From: an uncultured Lachnospiraceae bacterium
GTDB lineage: Bacteria > Bacillota > Clostridia > Lachnospirales > Lachnospiraceae
Direction: 5' to 3'
Length of the DNA: 64,000 nt
Assembly: GCA_900317585.1 (NCBI GenBank)
Contig: ONHG01000009.1
Coordinates: 1-64,000, forward strand
The notes under the pieces are model-generated. The model saw only the letters and a list, made by a program, of their open reading frames with translations. It ran no database searches and was not told the origin of the DNA. A program made the translations under genes and the position numbers. Each line of letters begins with the position of its first letter. The first letter of the stretch is position 1. This document shows positions 8,315-17,891 of this stretch, piece by piece.

Positions 8315-8461
8315 ATGAAGGAATTGTTCAGACAGTATGGCGGCATGCTGATTGCAGCAGCGGCGACAAGTACATTTATTGTGTTGATCGGAAGTATTCT
8401 TCTGGCGCAGGGAGGTATGCTTTCAAAGGTGATAGAGCTTTGGGGGAACAGTCCAATATAA
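8315..8461 (+). CDS. Micro-pilin-like membrane protein 3 of the Tad-like locus (48 aa)
   Basis: ATG at 8315, TAA at 8459-8461. It starts M-K-E-L-F-R-Q-Y-G-G-M-L-I-A-A-A, continues as a hydrophobic helix to about residue 32, and ends with an amphipathic piece L-S-K-V-I-E-L-W-G-N. It is clearly related to the protein at 5016 (same start, same Y-G-G, same helix plus amphipathic tail). AAGGAGTG lies about 7 bases ahead. An earlier ATG at 8310 stops after two codons. Probably a second copy of the structural subunit. Confidence 0.7.
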   Translation: MKELFRQYGGMLIAAAATSTFIVLIGSILLAQGGMLSKVIELWGNSPI

Positions 8462-8489
8462 GAGACATTTTATTATAGGGAGATTTTGA

Positions 8490-8936
8490 ATGAAAGAAAT
8501 AATGCAGACATATGGAGCTATGATAATTGCTGCTTTGATTGGAATAATTCTTTTATCCTCTTTTTCTATGGTGAAGGGGCATATTGGAGATGCATTTGCT
8601 GTGAAGGAGGTTTTGGCTGATGATATGGCAAACAGCAGCTATGATAAGTACAAAAATGTTGCTCTTCCAAAGCTCAGTTTACGTGATGATTTTTTTAATG
8701 CTTTAACTTCGTACAAAATAAGTGACCTATTGTATCCGACTTCAAATGAACAGAATCTGGCAGATATGCAGGCATTTGAAGTGTTTGACATGAACGGAGA
8801 GGTTAGTAACGCATGTATGTCAGAGGATGGAAGAGTATTAAAGTTTACTGAAAGTGGAATCTATACATTATACGTTAAGGTGACCTGCACAAACAAGATG
8901 ACAGACTATTTAAAAGTCAGTATACCTGTCAATTAG
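8490..8936 (+). CDS. Pilin-like protein with extracytoplasmic domain (148 aa)
   Basis: It shares the start M-K-E-I-M-Q-T-Y-G-A-M-I-I-A-A-L-I-G with the micro-pilins, then a hydrophobic helix to about residue 28 and a domain of about 115 residues. The last third (L-K-F-T-E-S-G-I-Y-T-L-Y-V-K-V) reads as a small Ig-like beta-sandwich, ending V-S-I-P-V-N. This looks like the micro-pilin stem with a display domain attached. GGGAGATTTTG precedes the ATG. It is the third gene in a row with this stem. Function as a tip or adhesive subunit is inference. Confidence 0.6.
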   Translation: MKEIMQTYGAMIIAALIGIILLSSFSMVKGHIGDAFAVKEVLADDMANSSYDKYKNVALPKLSLRDDFFNALTSYKISDLLYPTSNEQNLADMQAFEVFDMNGEVSNACMSEDGRVLKFTESGIYTLYVKVTCTNKMTDYLKVSIPVN

Positions 8937-8952
8937 GAGTGGAGGTGATAGA

Positions 8953-9348
8953 TTGAAAAATACTGTGCTTGGCATAATAGGGTGTCTTATAGCAGTGTAT
9001 ACTGCAATGCTTTCGCTTAGTGTATACAATGTCTGCGTCAGGAGAAATCAGATGGAAAAAACGCTGTCATCTGTGCTGCAATGTGCTATGGAGAGTTATT
9101 ATGAGCCCAATATGTATATTGTGGATAAGGAAACTGTTGACAATTATGAGGTAAAAAAAGCAATTATATCTGATTTGGAGGAACGTTTTACTGCAGATGG
9201 AGAGGTGGATGCTATGGTATATGTTTGTGATATGCAAAAGGGCATTATCTCAGCGGGGGTTGAGGAGGAATTTAATCTTCCGATAGGTATTACAAAGAAA
9301 ATAAGCTGTAAAAAAATAATTCTGGCTGATCAGCCGATGGAGGAATAA
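8953..9348 (+). CDS. TadE-like minor pilin (131 aa), TTG start
   Basis: The start is TTG at 8953, set by the strong GGAGGTGATAGA in front; no ATG is available nearby. A hydrophobic N-terminal helix (T-V-L-G-I-I-G-C-L-I-A-V-Y-T-A-M-L-S-L-S-V-Y) is followed by R-R-N-Q-M-E-K-T-L-S-S-V-L-Q-C-A-M-E-S-Y-Y, the kind of helix seen in TadE-like proteins, then a small domain with V-D-A-M-V-Y-V-C-D-M and a C-terminal K-K-I-S-C-K-K-I-I-L. Two or three cysteines could form a disulfide outside the cell. Three bases separate it from the next gene. Confidence 0.55.
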   Translation: MKNTVLGIIGCLIAVYTAMLSLSVYNVCVRRNQMEKTLSSVLQCAMESYYEPNMYIVDKETVDNYEVKKAIISDLEERFTADGEVDAMVYVCDMQKGIISAGVEEEFNLPIGITKKISCKKIILADQPMEE

Positions 9349-9351
9349 AGC

Positions 9352-10266
9352 ATGAAAATATTTAAGAATAAGAAAGTCGTAATAATCACAGCCACTGTAC
9401 TTGTGGTTTTAGCTGTAGGAATTACAACGGCAATCGCTGTTGACAAAGGAACAACACGCTCAGGCAAGAAGGTAAAAACAGCAAAGATATCTTCGGAAAT
9501 GAAGGATGCTTCATCTGAAAGTGTATATGTGACAGAGCAGACAGAAGCAGGTGAACCGGTTGCTGCTGAAATGACTGATAGCAGTGAAAATGGAACTGAA
9601 GAGCCTCAAAATGTCTCAAGTGACCCTGCTGTCGCAGATGGACAGAATATTTCGGCAGACCAGGCTGCTACAGGAGGACAGAGCGCATCAGCTTCCGGGA
9701 ATGCTGCAGGCAGTAAGAGTAATTCTGACAGCAAAACCGGAAAAACGCAATCTGCAGGTGGTAAGTCAAATTCAACAGACCAGTCACAGAAGCAGCCATC
9801 GCAGCAACCGGCACAGCAACCGGTACAGCAGCCCGCACAACAACCGGCACAGCAACCGGCGCAACAGCCTGCATCTCAGGTGCAGGAGCAGCCTAAACCA
9901 CAAAAGGAACAGGTGCAGGCAGGATGGCTGTACTATGGCAGCAAGGCAGGAAATGGAATGACAGGTGAGCAGAAGGCATATCTGGATTCGGTGATGAAGC
10001 AGTGGACAAATGGGGAATTATCTGACTCGGATGTTGAAGATATATTGCTACAGAAAATTGCTAATGAATGGGGACTGCCAGCTATGACAGCAGGAGTTGA
10101 TGGTAACCATAGATATATTTCCAAGTCTTTGAGTGAAGTGCCTAATTGTAATTGGATACTAGAGCAATTTAGCGGTATCTATGATTTTGAGGCAATATAT
10201 ACAAAGGGGGAATATGATGAGTATGGGAATCTTATATATTATAGCTGGAGTGCAGGAATACTTTAG
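9352..10266 (+). CDS. Membrane-anchored protein with Pro/Gln repeat linker (304 aa)
   Basis: N-terminal cytoplasmic K-I-F-K-N-K-K, a single transmembrane helix at about 9-29, a Ser/Ala/Glu-rich stretch to about 140, then a low-complexity linker at about 145-185 made of repeats of Q-Q-P-A with variants, and a C-terminal domain of about 115 residues starting G-W-L-Y-Y-G-S-K-A-G. A single-pass protein with a long wall-spanning linker fits a part that carries its C-terminal domain through the Gram-positive wall. Its 3' end overlaps the next gene by 53 bases in another frame. Family not recognised. Confidence 0.65.
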   Translation: MKIFKNKKVVIITATVLVVLAVGITTAIAVDKGTTRSGKKVKTAKISSEMKDASSESVYVTEQTEAGEPVAAEMTDSSENGTEEPQNVSSDPAVADGQNISADQAATGGQSASASGNAAGSKSNSDSKTGKTQSAGGKSNSTDQSQKQPSQQPAQQPVQQPAQQPAQQPAQQPASQVQEQPKPQKEQVQAGWLYYGSKAGNGMTGEQKAYLDSVMKQWTNGELSDSDVEDILLQKIANEWGLPAMTAGVDGNHRYISKSLSEVPNCNWILEQFSGIYDFEAIYTKGEYDEYGNLIYYSWSAGIL

Positions 10267-12031
10267 AAGGAAAATTTGGTTTAAAGAACAATATTTAATC
10301 ATAGTTAAAATACTATTAGCTATAATAGTTTTCATGATTTGTTTATTTGGAAGCATGAATGGTGAGAGGGTGTATGTAAATGCAGATGAATGGAATAATC
10401 CGGTAGAGTATTATAATAAATATGGGAATAATGCGGTATTTAAAGCTGATGGTAAAACAAAAGGGGAAATTTATTTTTGCTCAGTTGGGAATACGTCTAA
10501 TTCTGGCACAAAATATAAAACTTTAGGATACAAAATGAGTGTAAAGGATGAGAATGGAAATATTCTTCAAAATGTAAATTACAAATTTGGAGGATGCCAA
10601 CTGAGATTTGTCAGTATGAAAAAGACTGTTGGACAAGAGTACAGGCTTTATTCAATAAGTTTATATAATATGAAAAAAAGCCTAAACTCTCAGACCTTTA
10701 AAAAATTTGATTCCGGCAAATGCACAATAACCTTAGATGCCTGTATGACACTCAAAGTAAATGGTGTTGACAAAGGTGGAATGAATGATAATGGTCAAAC
10801 CTGGGGCAAGGTCTATGACACATATACCGGTATAGCGAATGCAGCAGGCTGGAGCGACAGTGCACTGAGCTCGTTGCATTCCTATTACGGTAAAACCGTA
10901 AGCGGATTGTTTCACCGTATAGAGGTCGAAAAATCAACAGGAATATCCGGTGTGTCGGGCGGTGGAAATTATTGTTATGGCACATTGGCCAAAATATCGG
11001 CAACTATTCAGAATGGATACTCGTTTCGAAATTGGAATAATGATGGCAATATGAACACCTCCACGTATTCATTCTGGGTAAATTCATCGGGGAAATATAC
11101 TGCGTATGCACAGGCTCAGAGTGTTGAGGTGAAATTCTGGAAAAATGCCGGAGAGGATGGAAATGATTGTAAGACAATGACATATGTGTATGGAGGGGTA
11201 AATCAGTCATTTCCGACAGTGGATTGGAAACGAAAGGGCTATCATATGACTGGCTGGGCAAATATTCCTGATGCAGTTAATGCAGGGTATGAACAGGGAT
11301 ATGGCATTTCTGATAGCTGGATAATGGCAAGCATGCCTTCAAAGGATATATACGCTGTTTGGAATGAGAATCAGTACACAATTGAGTATGACACGGGTAT
11401 CTCGGTAAAGGCGAAGTATTCGGATACTGTCAGACTTCCGGAACATCATATGTGTATAGGCTGGCTGCCGGGCGAAAAATATCCTGATGTGAGATATTTG
11501 CCGGGAGAAGAGATAAAGGTTGCACAGCTTTGTGAATTGATGGGAATCGATTATGCTGACAATGCCGTGATACCGTTATACGCACTTTGGGAGCATGAAC
11601 CTACGATACAGGCGAAGGATATGTTCTTTTCTGTTAAACAGGCGCATGATGGAATGATAACTGAAAATTTAATAGGCAGCATGATATCTGCCAAAGATGT
11701 GGAGGATGGTGATATTGCATTTGGAAATAATCAGACAAACTATCTGATACTCAGAAATTTTGATGATAAACGTATCAAAGAGGTTGTTGATAAAGCTGTG
11801 ATGGATATATTAATTGAGGCAAAGGATAGTTATGGTAATGTGACTCAAAAGACAATAACACTTACATTTAAAGATACGACAATTAAAGACAGCACAGAAA
11901 GCTTTGGCAAGATTCGCTTCATAAGCGAAAAGTATTATGGCAAGAATAAAGCAGGAGGTCTCATGGAGAACTCCCGCTGGTTAAACGATCCTGAATTTAA
12001 TTCTCTTCTTCGGCAGGCTTTGGCAATTTGA
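10214..12031 (+). CDS. Large exported protein with InlB B-repeat-like region
   Basis: About 605 residues from ATG 10214, chosen because AAAGGGGG sits 4 bases ahead of the tandem ATGs. A basic segment and a hydrophobic helix (Y-L-I-I-V-K-I-L-L-A-I-I-V-F-M-I-C-L-F-G) come first, then a domain of about 300 residues with many aromatic and Gly residues. Next is a segment like the Listeria-Bacteroides repeat (G-Y-H-M-T-G-W, then Y-A-V-W-N), and a tail with K-D-V-E-D-G-D-I resembling an HYR/cadherin-like domain. The end F-I-S-E-K-Y-Y ... S-R-W-L-N-D-P-E-F looks natural, yet it overlaps the convergent transporter gene by 35 bases. Likely the surface or secreted effector of the locus. Confidence 0.7.
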   Translation: MMSMGILYIIAGVQEYFRRKIWFKEQYLIIVKILLAIIVFMICLFGSMNGERVYVNADEWNNPVEYYNKYGNNAVFKADGKTKGEIYFCSVGNTSNSGTKYKTLGYKMSVKDENGNILQNVNYKFGGCQLRFVSMKKTVGQEYRLYSISLYNMKKSLNSQTFKKFDSGKCTITLDACMTLKVNGVDKGGMNDNGQTWGKVYDTYTGIANAAGWSDSALSSLHSYYGKTVSGLFHRIEVEKSTGISGVSGGGNYCYGTLAKISATIQNGYSFRNWNNDGNMNTSTYSFWVNSSGKYTAYAQAQSVEVKFWKNAGEDGNDCKTMTYVYGGVNQSFPTVDWKRKGYHMTGWANIPDAVNAGYEQGYGISDSWIMASMPSKDIYAVWNENQYTIEYDTGISVKAKYSDTVRLPEHHMCIGWLPGEKYPDVRYLPGEEIKVAQLCELMGIDYADNAVIPLYALWEHEPTIQAKDMFFSVKQAHDGMITENLIGSMISAKDVEDGDIAFGNNQTNYLILRNFDDKRIKEVVDKAVMDILIEAKDSYGNVTQKTITLTFKDTTIKDSTESFGKIRFISEKYYGKNKAGGLMENSRWLNDPEFNSLLRQALAI

Positions 12032-13274
12032 TATAGACCTTTTCGATTCGGTTTTTATCAACAGCCTCTATGCGGAGAAGGATATTGTCATCAGTGATGA
12101 TTATTTCATTTTTTTCAGGCAGGTGGTCAAGCTTTTCAAGGCAGTAGCCACCGATTGAGTCATAGTCGTCTGATTCGAGGTGCAGACCAAGCTCATCGCT
12201 TACATCCTCGAGATTTGCAGAGCCAAGAACTATGTATTCGTAGTCATTTATTCTTGTGATATCATCCTGTTCGTCAGAGTCGTATTCATCACGAATCTCA
12301 CCGACTATCTCCTCTAAGAGATCCTCAAGTGTGATGAGTCCGGCTGTAACACCATATTCATCTAAGACAATGGCAAGCGATATAGATGATTTGCGCATCT
12401 CGAGAAACAGATTCGCTGTATTCTTGTGCTCATATGTAAAGTAAGGCTCACGCATGATATTTCTGATGGAAAAATGCTCTTTATCCTCATCCTTAAGGAG
12501 TAGCAAATCCTTCATATTTACGATACCGATTACGTTGTCAGTGCTTTCGTCATACACAGGGAGTCTGGTGAATTTATCCTCTCTGAATAAGGAAATCAAA
12601 TCATCATAAGTAGAATCAACATGGACAAACGTCATATCAATACGCGGAACCATGACCTCCTTGGCCTCGGCATCTCCAAAATCGAATACATTGTGAATCA
12701 TATCACGCTCTTCATCCTCGATGATACCGTCCTCCTGTCCTACATCAACGATTGTACGAAGCTCCTCCTCGGTCATGACGCGCTTGGCATCGCTTTGTCT
12801 TATTCCAAAGAGGAAAATGACTCCGAGTGAAAGCTTGTTGATGATAAATATTACAGGTGTCAGCACTACCATGAGCACTGATATAAAGCCTGCGATTGAG
12901 AGTGAAATCTTGTCAGCATTTATGGTCGCAAGTGTCTTCGGAGAGACCTCTCCGAAGATCAGTATGAGGAATGTAAGTATTCCGGTTGCGACACCTGCTC
13001 CGACGCTGCCAAACAGCTTGATGGCAAGCGAGGTGGTGAGCGATGATGCTGAAAGATTTACGATGTTGTTGCCGATAAGGATGGCGGAGAGCATCTTTGG
13101 AGAGTTCTCAGTCACCTTGAGTACCTTTTTGGCTTTTGTGTTGCCAGCCTCAGCCAGGGTTCTCATACGTATTTTGTTTACGGTAGTAAGAGCGGTCTCC
13201 GAAGATGAAAAAAATGCGGAGAGTGCTAATAGTATTAATAAGAATATAATCTGCGATATGTCGTCAGCGTCCAA
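11997..13274 (-). CDS. CNNM/CorC (HlyC)-type ion transporter with CBS domains
   Basis: A 425-residue protein with an N-terminal DUF21/CNNM membrane domain (A-F-F-S-S-S-E-T-A-L near residue 20, four membrane segments to about 150), a tandem CBS pair at about 200-330 (E-E-R-D-M-I-H-N-V-F-D-F-G-D-A precedes it) and a C-terminal CorC/HlyC domain. The family moves or senses Mg2+ and related divalent ions. Start is TTG at 13272-13274 with CGAGGT ahead. The 3' end overlaps the pilus-like locus tail gene convergently. guaB lies 35 bases upstream on the same strand, so the two may be cotranscribed. Confidence 0.9.
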   Translation of the reverse strand: MDADDISQIIFLLILLALSAFFSSSETALTTVNKIRMRTLAEAGNTKAKKVLKVTENSPKMLSAILIGNNIVNLSASSLTTSLAIKLFGSVGAGVATGILTFLILIFGEVSPKTLATINADKISLSIAGFISVLMVVLTPVIFIINKLSLGVIFLFGIRQSDAKRVMTEEELRTIVDVGQEDGIIEDEERDMIHNVFDFGDAEAKEVMVPRIDMTFVHVDSTYDDLISLFREDKFTRLPVYDESTDNVIGIVNMKDLLLLKDEDKEHFSIRNIMREPYFTYEHKNTANLFLEMRKSSISLAIVLDEYGVTAGLITLEDLLEEIVGEIRDEYDSDEQDDITRINDYEYIVLGSANLEDVSDELGLHLESDDYDSIGGYCLEKLDHLPEKNEIIITDDNILLRIEAVDKNRIEKVYIKLPKPAEEEN

Positions 13275-13309
13275 ATATTTTACCTCGTGTTATGAATTAA
13301 TAAATGTGT

Positions 13310-14791
<1,482 letters not shown>

Positions 14792-14833
14792 TTATTATAC
14801 TGGTATACTTTATATACTAATGTAATTTGTATG

Positions 14834-14862
14834 ATGATAGCAAATTAAAGAGTGAGTGTCAA
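14834..14862 (-). promoter_or_regulatory. Promoter of guaB
   Basis: Minus strand: consensus -35 TTGACA (14857-14862), 17-base spacer, -10 TATCAT (14834-14839). The leader is about 60 bases; I see no purine riboswitch core in it. Confidence 0.65.
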
Positions 14863-14923
14863 GCAGTTATAAGCCCGATATGAAATTATTATATTATTTA
14901 TTAGTAAAACTAATGTAAGTCTT

Positions 14924-14952
14924 TTGCAAATAAAGTTAAAATTATGTTATAT
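14924..14952 (+). promoter_or_regulatory. Promoter of hisA-glnA
   Basis: -35 TTGCAA (14924-14929), 17-base spacer, -10 TTATAT (14947-14952). This leaves a leader of about 90 bases before hisA that contains the dyad repeat at 14987-15011. Confidence 0.45.
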
Positions 14953-14986
14953 TTTATATTAAGTGGCTTTAAGGCAATGTTTGCAT

Positions 14987-15011
14987 GTCACACTAAGGCG
15001 TGGACAGTAAC
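14987..15011 (+). repeat. Short dyad repeat, copy 2, in the hisA leader
   Basis: The sequence CACACTAAGGCGTG followed by GACAGTAAC is the same dyad as at 109-134. It lies about 30-50 bases after the predicted hisA transcription start, so it would be in the mRNA leader. Confidence 0.45.
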
Positions 15012-15050
15012 GATTTTTGGGCCACAATAAACTAAAACAGGGAGAAAAAT

Positions 15051-15836
15051 ATGGAATTTCGACCATGCATCGACATTCACAATGGAAAAGTAAAGCAGAT
15101 TGTCGGTGGTTCATTAAAAGACAGGGGCGATTTTGCCAATGAGAACTTCGTCTCAGAGCAGGACAGCCGGTTTTATGCAGATATGTATAGGAAATCCGGC
15201 ATAAAAGGCGGTCATATCATTCTGCTCAATTCTGTGGACAGCGAGTATTATGAGGCTACAAAGGAACAGGTTGTTATGGCGCTTAAAGCGTATCCGCAGG
15301 GCTTACAGGTAGGCGGCGGCATCACCGCAGACAATGCGATGGAGTTTATAGATGCCGGTGCCGCAGCAGTTATAGTGACATCCTACGTATTTAAAGACGG
15401 CAGGATAAACTATGAAAATCTAAACAGGCTTAAAGACACTGTGGGCAGTGACAGGCTGGTGCTTGATTTGTCATGCCGAAAAAAGGACGGACAGTATTAT
15501 ATAGTAACTGACCGCTGGCAGAAATTCACGGATGAGGCCGTGACCACTGAGCTTTTGGATAAGCTATCTTCATACTGCTACGAGTTTCTGGTACATGCAG
15601 TGGATGTTGAGGGCAGGGTAAACGGCATTGAAAAGGAGCTTGTCGCCATGCTTGGCAGCTGGGGAAGGATACCAGTCACATATGCAGGCGGTGTGTCATC
15701 CTTTGACGATTTAAAATGCATCAGGCAGCTTGGACAGAACCATCTGAATGTGACAATAGGCAGTGCTCTTGATTTGTTTGGCGGTGCGATGGAGTACGAT
15801 AAGGTTATAGCTTTTTGCAATAATAAGGAGATTTAA
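15051..15836 (+). CDS. hisA: Eukaryote-type HisA: ProFAR isomerase
   Basis: A 261-residue TIM barrel for the fourth step of histidine synthesis (ProFAR to PRFAR). It matches the fungal/plant HIS6-type rather than common bacterial His[62 protein letters not shown] and G-S-A-L-D-L-F-G-G, all in the yeast His6 order and spacing. The yeast enzyme has the same length, 261. The catalytic Asp pair is likely D8 and the Asp of H-A-V-D-V-E-G. No other his gene is near. GlnA starts 1 base after its stop, so the two are cotranscribed; PRFAR is the glutamine-using substrate of the next enzyme, HisFH. Confidence 0.9.
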   Translation: MEFRPCIDIHNGKVKQIVGGSLKDRGDFANENFVSEQDSRFYADMYRKSGIKGGHIILLNSVDSEYYEATKEQVVMALKAYPQGLQVGGGITADNAMEFIDAGAAAVIVTSYVFKDGRINYENLNRLKDTVGSDRLVLDLSCRKKDGQYYIVTDRWQKFTDEAVTTELLDKLSSYCYEFLVHAVDVEGRVNGIEKELVAMLGSWGRIPVTYAGGVSSFDDLKCIRQLGQNHLNVTIGSALDLFGGAMEYDKVIAFCNNKEI

Positions 15837-15837
15837 A

Positions 15838-17169
15838 ATGGCAAAATACAGTAAGAATGATATTATCCGCATAGTGGATGAGGAGGATATTGAGTTTATC
15901 CGTTTACAGTTTACGGATATCTTTGGAACATTAAAAAATGTAGCAATTACAGCCAGCCAGCTTGAGAAAGCACTCGACAACAGGTGCATGTTCGACGGCT
16001 CGTCAATAGAGGGCTTTGTGAGGATAGAGGAGTCAGATATGTATCTGCACCCGGATCTTGACACTTTTATGATTTTTCCATGGAGACCACAGCAGGGCAA
16101 GGTCGCACGAATCATCTGTGATGTCTATATGGCGGATGGTACACCGTTTGAGGGAGACCCGCGCTATATATTAAAAAAACAGATTGAAAAGGCAAAGCAG
16201 ATGGGCTATATATTTAATGTAGGTCCGGAGTGTGAGTTTTTCCTTTTCCACCTGGACGAGAACGGACAGCCTACCACTATCTCGCATGAGAGAGCAGGGT
16301 ACTTTGATTTAGGTCCAAATGACTTGGGAGAAAATGCCAGAAGAGACATGGTTCTAACTCTTGAGGATATGGATTTTGAGATAGAAGCATCACACCATGA
16401 GGTGGCACCTGCACAGCATGAGATTGATTTCAAGTATGAGGAGGCACTTCATACAGCCGACAATATCATGACCTTCAAGCTTGCTATAAAGACAATCGCA
16501 AAGCGGCACGGACTTTTTGCCAGCTTCATGCCAAAGCCAAAGCATGGTGTGAGCGGCTCGGGAATGCACATCAACATGTCACTCTCAAAGGACGGTGTCA
16601 ATATATTTGACAATGAGGAGGATAAGCTTGGACTCAGCGAGGAGGCATACTACTTCATAGGCGGTATCATGAAGCATATGAAGGGCATGACGGTCATCAC
16701 CAATCCGATTGTCAATTCATATAAGCGCTTTGTGCCGGGATATGAGGCACCGATTTACATTACCTGGTCAGCTACAAACAGAAGTCCGCTTATCAGAATC
16801 CCTGCAGCAAGAGGCGAGGGAAGGAGAGTGGAGCTTAGAAATCCTGACCCTTCAGCAAATCCGTATCTGGTGCTGGCGCTGTGTTTGGCAGCAGGACTTG
16901 ACGGCATAAAGAATAAGATACAGCCGGATGCAGAGCTTCGTGAGAATGTATTTGAGCTCACAGAACAGGATAAAAAGAGACTCGGAATTGAATCACTTCC
17001 TGCTGATTTACATGAGGCGGTTGAGTGCCTTAAGTCAGATGACTTTATCCGCGAGATACTCGGAGAGCACATCTACAACAAGTATATAGAGGCAAAAGAG
17101 GCAGAGTGGAACGATTACAGAGCTGCGGTTACCAAATGGGAAATAGATGAATATCTGTACAAATTTTAA
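15838..17169 (+). CDS. glnA: Glutamine synthetase type I
   Basis: A 443-residue GSI enzyme joining glutamate and ammonia with ATP. Present are the N-terminal beta-grasp with F-D-G-S-S-I-E-G-F near residue 52, metal ligands in G-P-E-C-E-F-F-L-F and [10 protein letters not shown], the H-N-like G-S-G-M-H-I-N-M-S strand, and the arginine motif [15 protein letters not shown]. The length is that of the GSI-alpha form without the adenylylation insert, so control is expected by feedback or a regulator rather than adenylylation. AAGGAG in the end of hisA is its ribosome site. The next gene encodes an ANTAR regulator. Confidence 0.96.
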   Translation: MAKYSKNDIIRIVDEEDIEFIRLQFTDIFGTLKNVAITASQLEKALDNRCMFDGSSIEGFVRIEESDMYLHPDLDTFMIFPWRPQQGKVARIICDVYMADGTPFEGDPRYILKKQIEKAKQMGYIFNVGPECEFFLFHLDENGQPTTISHERAGYFDLGPNDLGENARRDMVLTLEDMDFEIEASHHEVAPAQHEIDFKYEEALHTADNIMTFKLAIKTIAKRHGLFASFMPKPKHGVSGSGMHINMSLSKDGVNIFDNEEDKLGLSEEAYYFIGGIMKHMKGMTVITNPIVNSYKRFVPGYEAPIYITWSATNRSPLIRIPAARGEGRRVELRNPDPSANPYLVLALCLAAGLDGIKNKIQPDAELRENVFELTEQDKKRLGIESLPADLHEAVECLKSDDFIREILGEHIYNKYIEAKEAEWNDYRAAVTKWEIDEYLYKF

Positions 17170-17184
17170 AGGATGTAACGAACC

Positions 17185-17736
17185 GTGAATAATATTGTTA
17201 TAGCATTTCCTAAAAAGGAAGTAGCCAATTCAATCAAAAAAATATTAGCGCAGAGCGGTTATACAGTCACGGCGGTTGCAAATACAGGAGCTTCAGCACT
17301 TTCGAGCATGAACGGACTGAATATGGGAATCATCATATGCGGATACAGATTTTCAGACATGATGTACAGTGAGATATACGAGTATATGCCTAAGGAGTTT
17401 CAGATGCTTCTCATAGCGTCGGCAGCGGGTATCATGGAAAAGAATGTGGATAATCTGATGTCATTATCCATGCCGCTTAAGGTGCATGAGCTCTTGCAGA
17501 CTGTTGAGATGATGGATTACACGATAACGCGCCGCAGGAAAAAGCTCAGGCAAAGGCCTAAGGTACGTTCAAAGGAGGATCAGGAGATGCTAAGCAGTGC
17601 AAAGGCTGTACTGATGGAACGAAATGGATTTTCAGAGGAGGAAGCACACCGGTATATCCAGAAGCGAAGCATGGATAACGGCACCGGTCTTGTGGAAACA
17701 GCACAGATGATACTAAGCCTTATGACTGATGTGTAG
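17185..17736 (+). CDS. Response-regulator-like ANTAR antiterminator
   Basis: A 183-residue protein starting at GTG 17185. Residues 1-115 resemble a CheY-like receiver (I-V-I-A-F-P-K-K-E, I-I-I-C-G-Y-R-F), but the usual phospho-Asp position is not evident. Residues 125-180 are an ANTAR RNA-binding domain (A-K-A-V-L-M-E-R-N-G-F-S-E-E-E-A-H-R-Y-I-Q-K-R-S). In some clostridia an ANTAR protein (NitR) encoded just behind glnA acts as a nitrogen-dependent antiterminator; placement 15 bases behind glnA here fits that. I could not identify a dual-hexaloop target hairpin in the hisA leader. Confidence 0.85.
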   Translation: MNNIVIAFPKKEVANSIKKILAQSGYTVTAVANTGASALSSMNGLNMGIIICGYRFSDMMYSEIYEYMPKEFQMLLIASAAGIMEKNVDNLMSLSMPLKVHELLQTVEMMDYTITRRRKKLRQRPKVRSKEDQEMLSSAKAVLMERNGFSEEEAHRYIQKRSMDNGTGLVETAQMILSLMTDV

Positions 17737-17827
17737 GGCTGTTGATGTCAAAGGTTTGAACAGCTATGAAAAAATATAATTGCAGGCAGCATAATATTTT
17801 ATGAAAGAAATAATGATAAAAAAACAT

Positions 17828-17856
17828 ATTTACACTTGCATGGTAAAGTGATAAAT
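17828..17856 (+). promoter_or_regulatory. Probable promoter of dapL
   Basis: -35 TTTACA (17828-17833), 17-base spacer, -10 TAAATT (17851-17856), 35 bases before the start codon. Confidence 0.35.
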
Positions 17857-17891
17857 TAGACTTATTGTAAAGTAACAAAGGAGAGATAAAC

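Noticed and set aside
9584..9961. Alternative frames over the Pro/Gln repeat region
   Set aside because: They are low-complexity shadows of the CAG/CCG-rich linker of the gene at 9352-10266.
10181..10213. Earlier ATG at 10181 as start of the large exported protein
   Set aside because: The AAAGGGGG site fits the tandem ATGs at 10214/10217, and the extra residues overlap deeper into the preceding gene without a ribosome site.
11997..12031. Truncation of the exported protein by the convergent gene
   Set aside because: The protein ends with a motif that looks natural for this family, so overlap rather than truncation is more likely.
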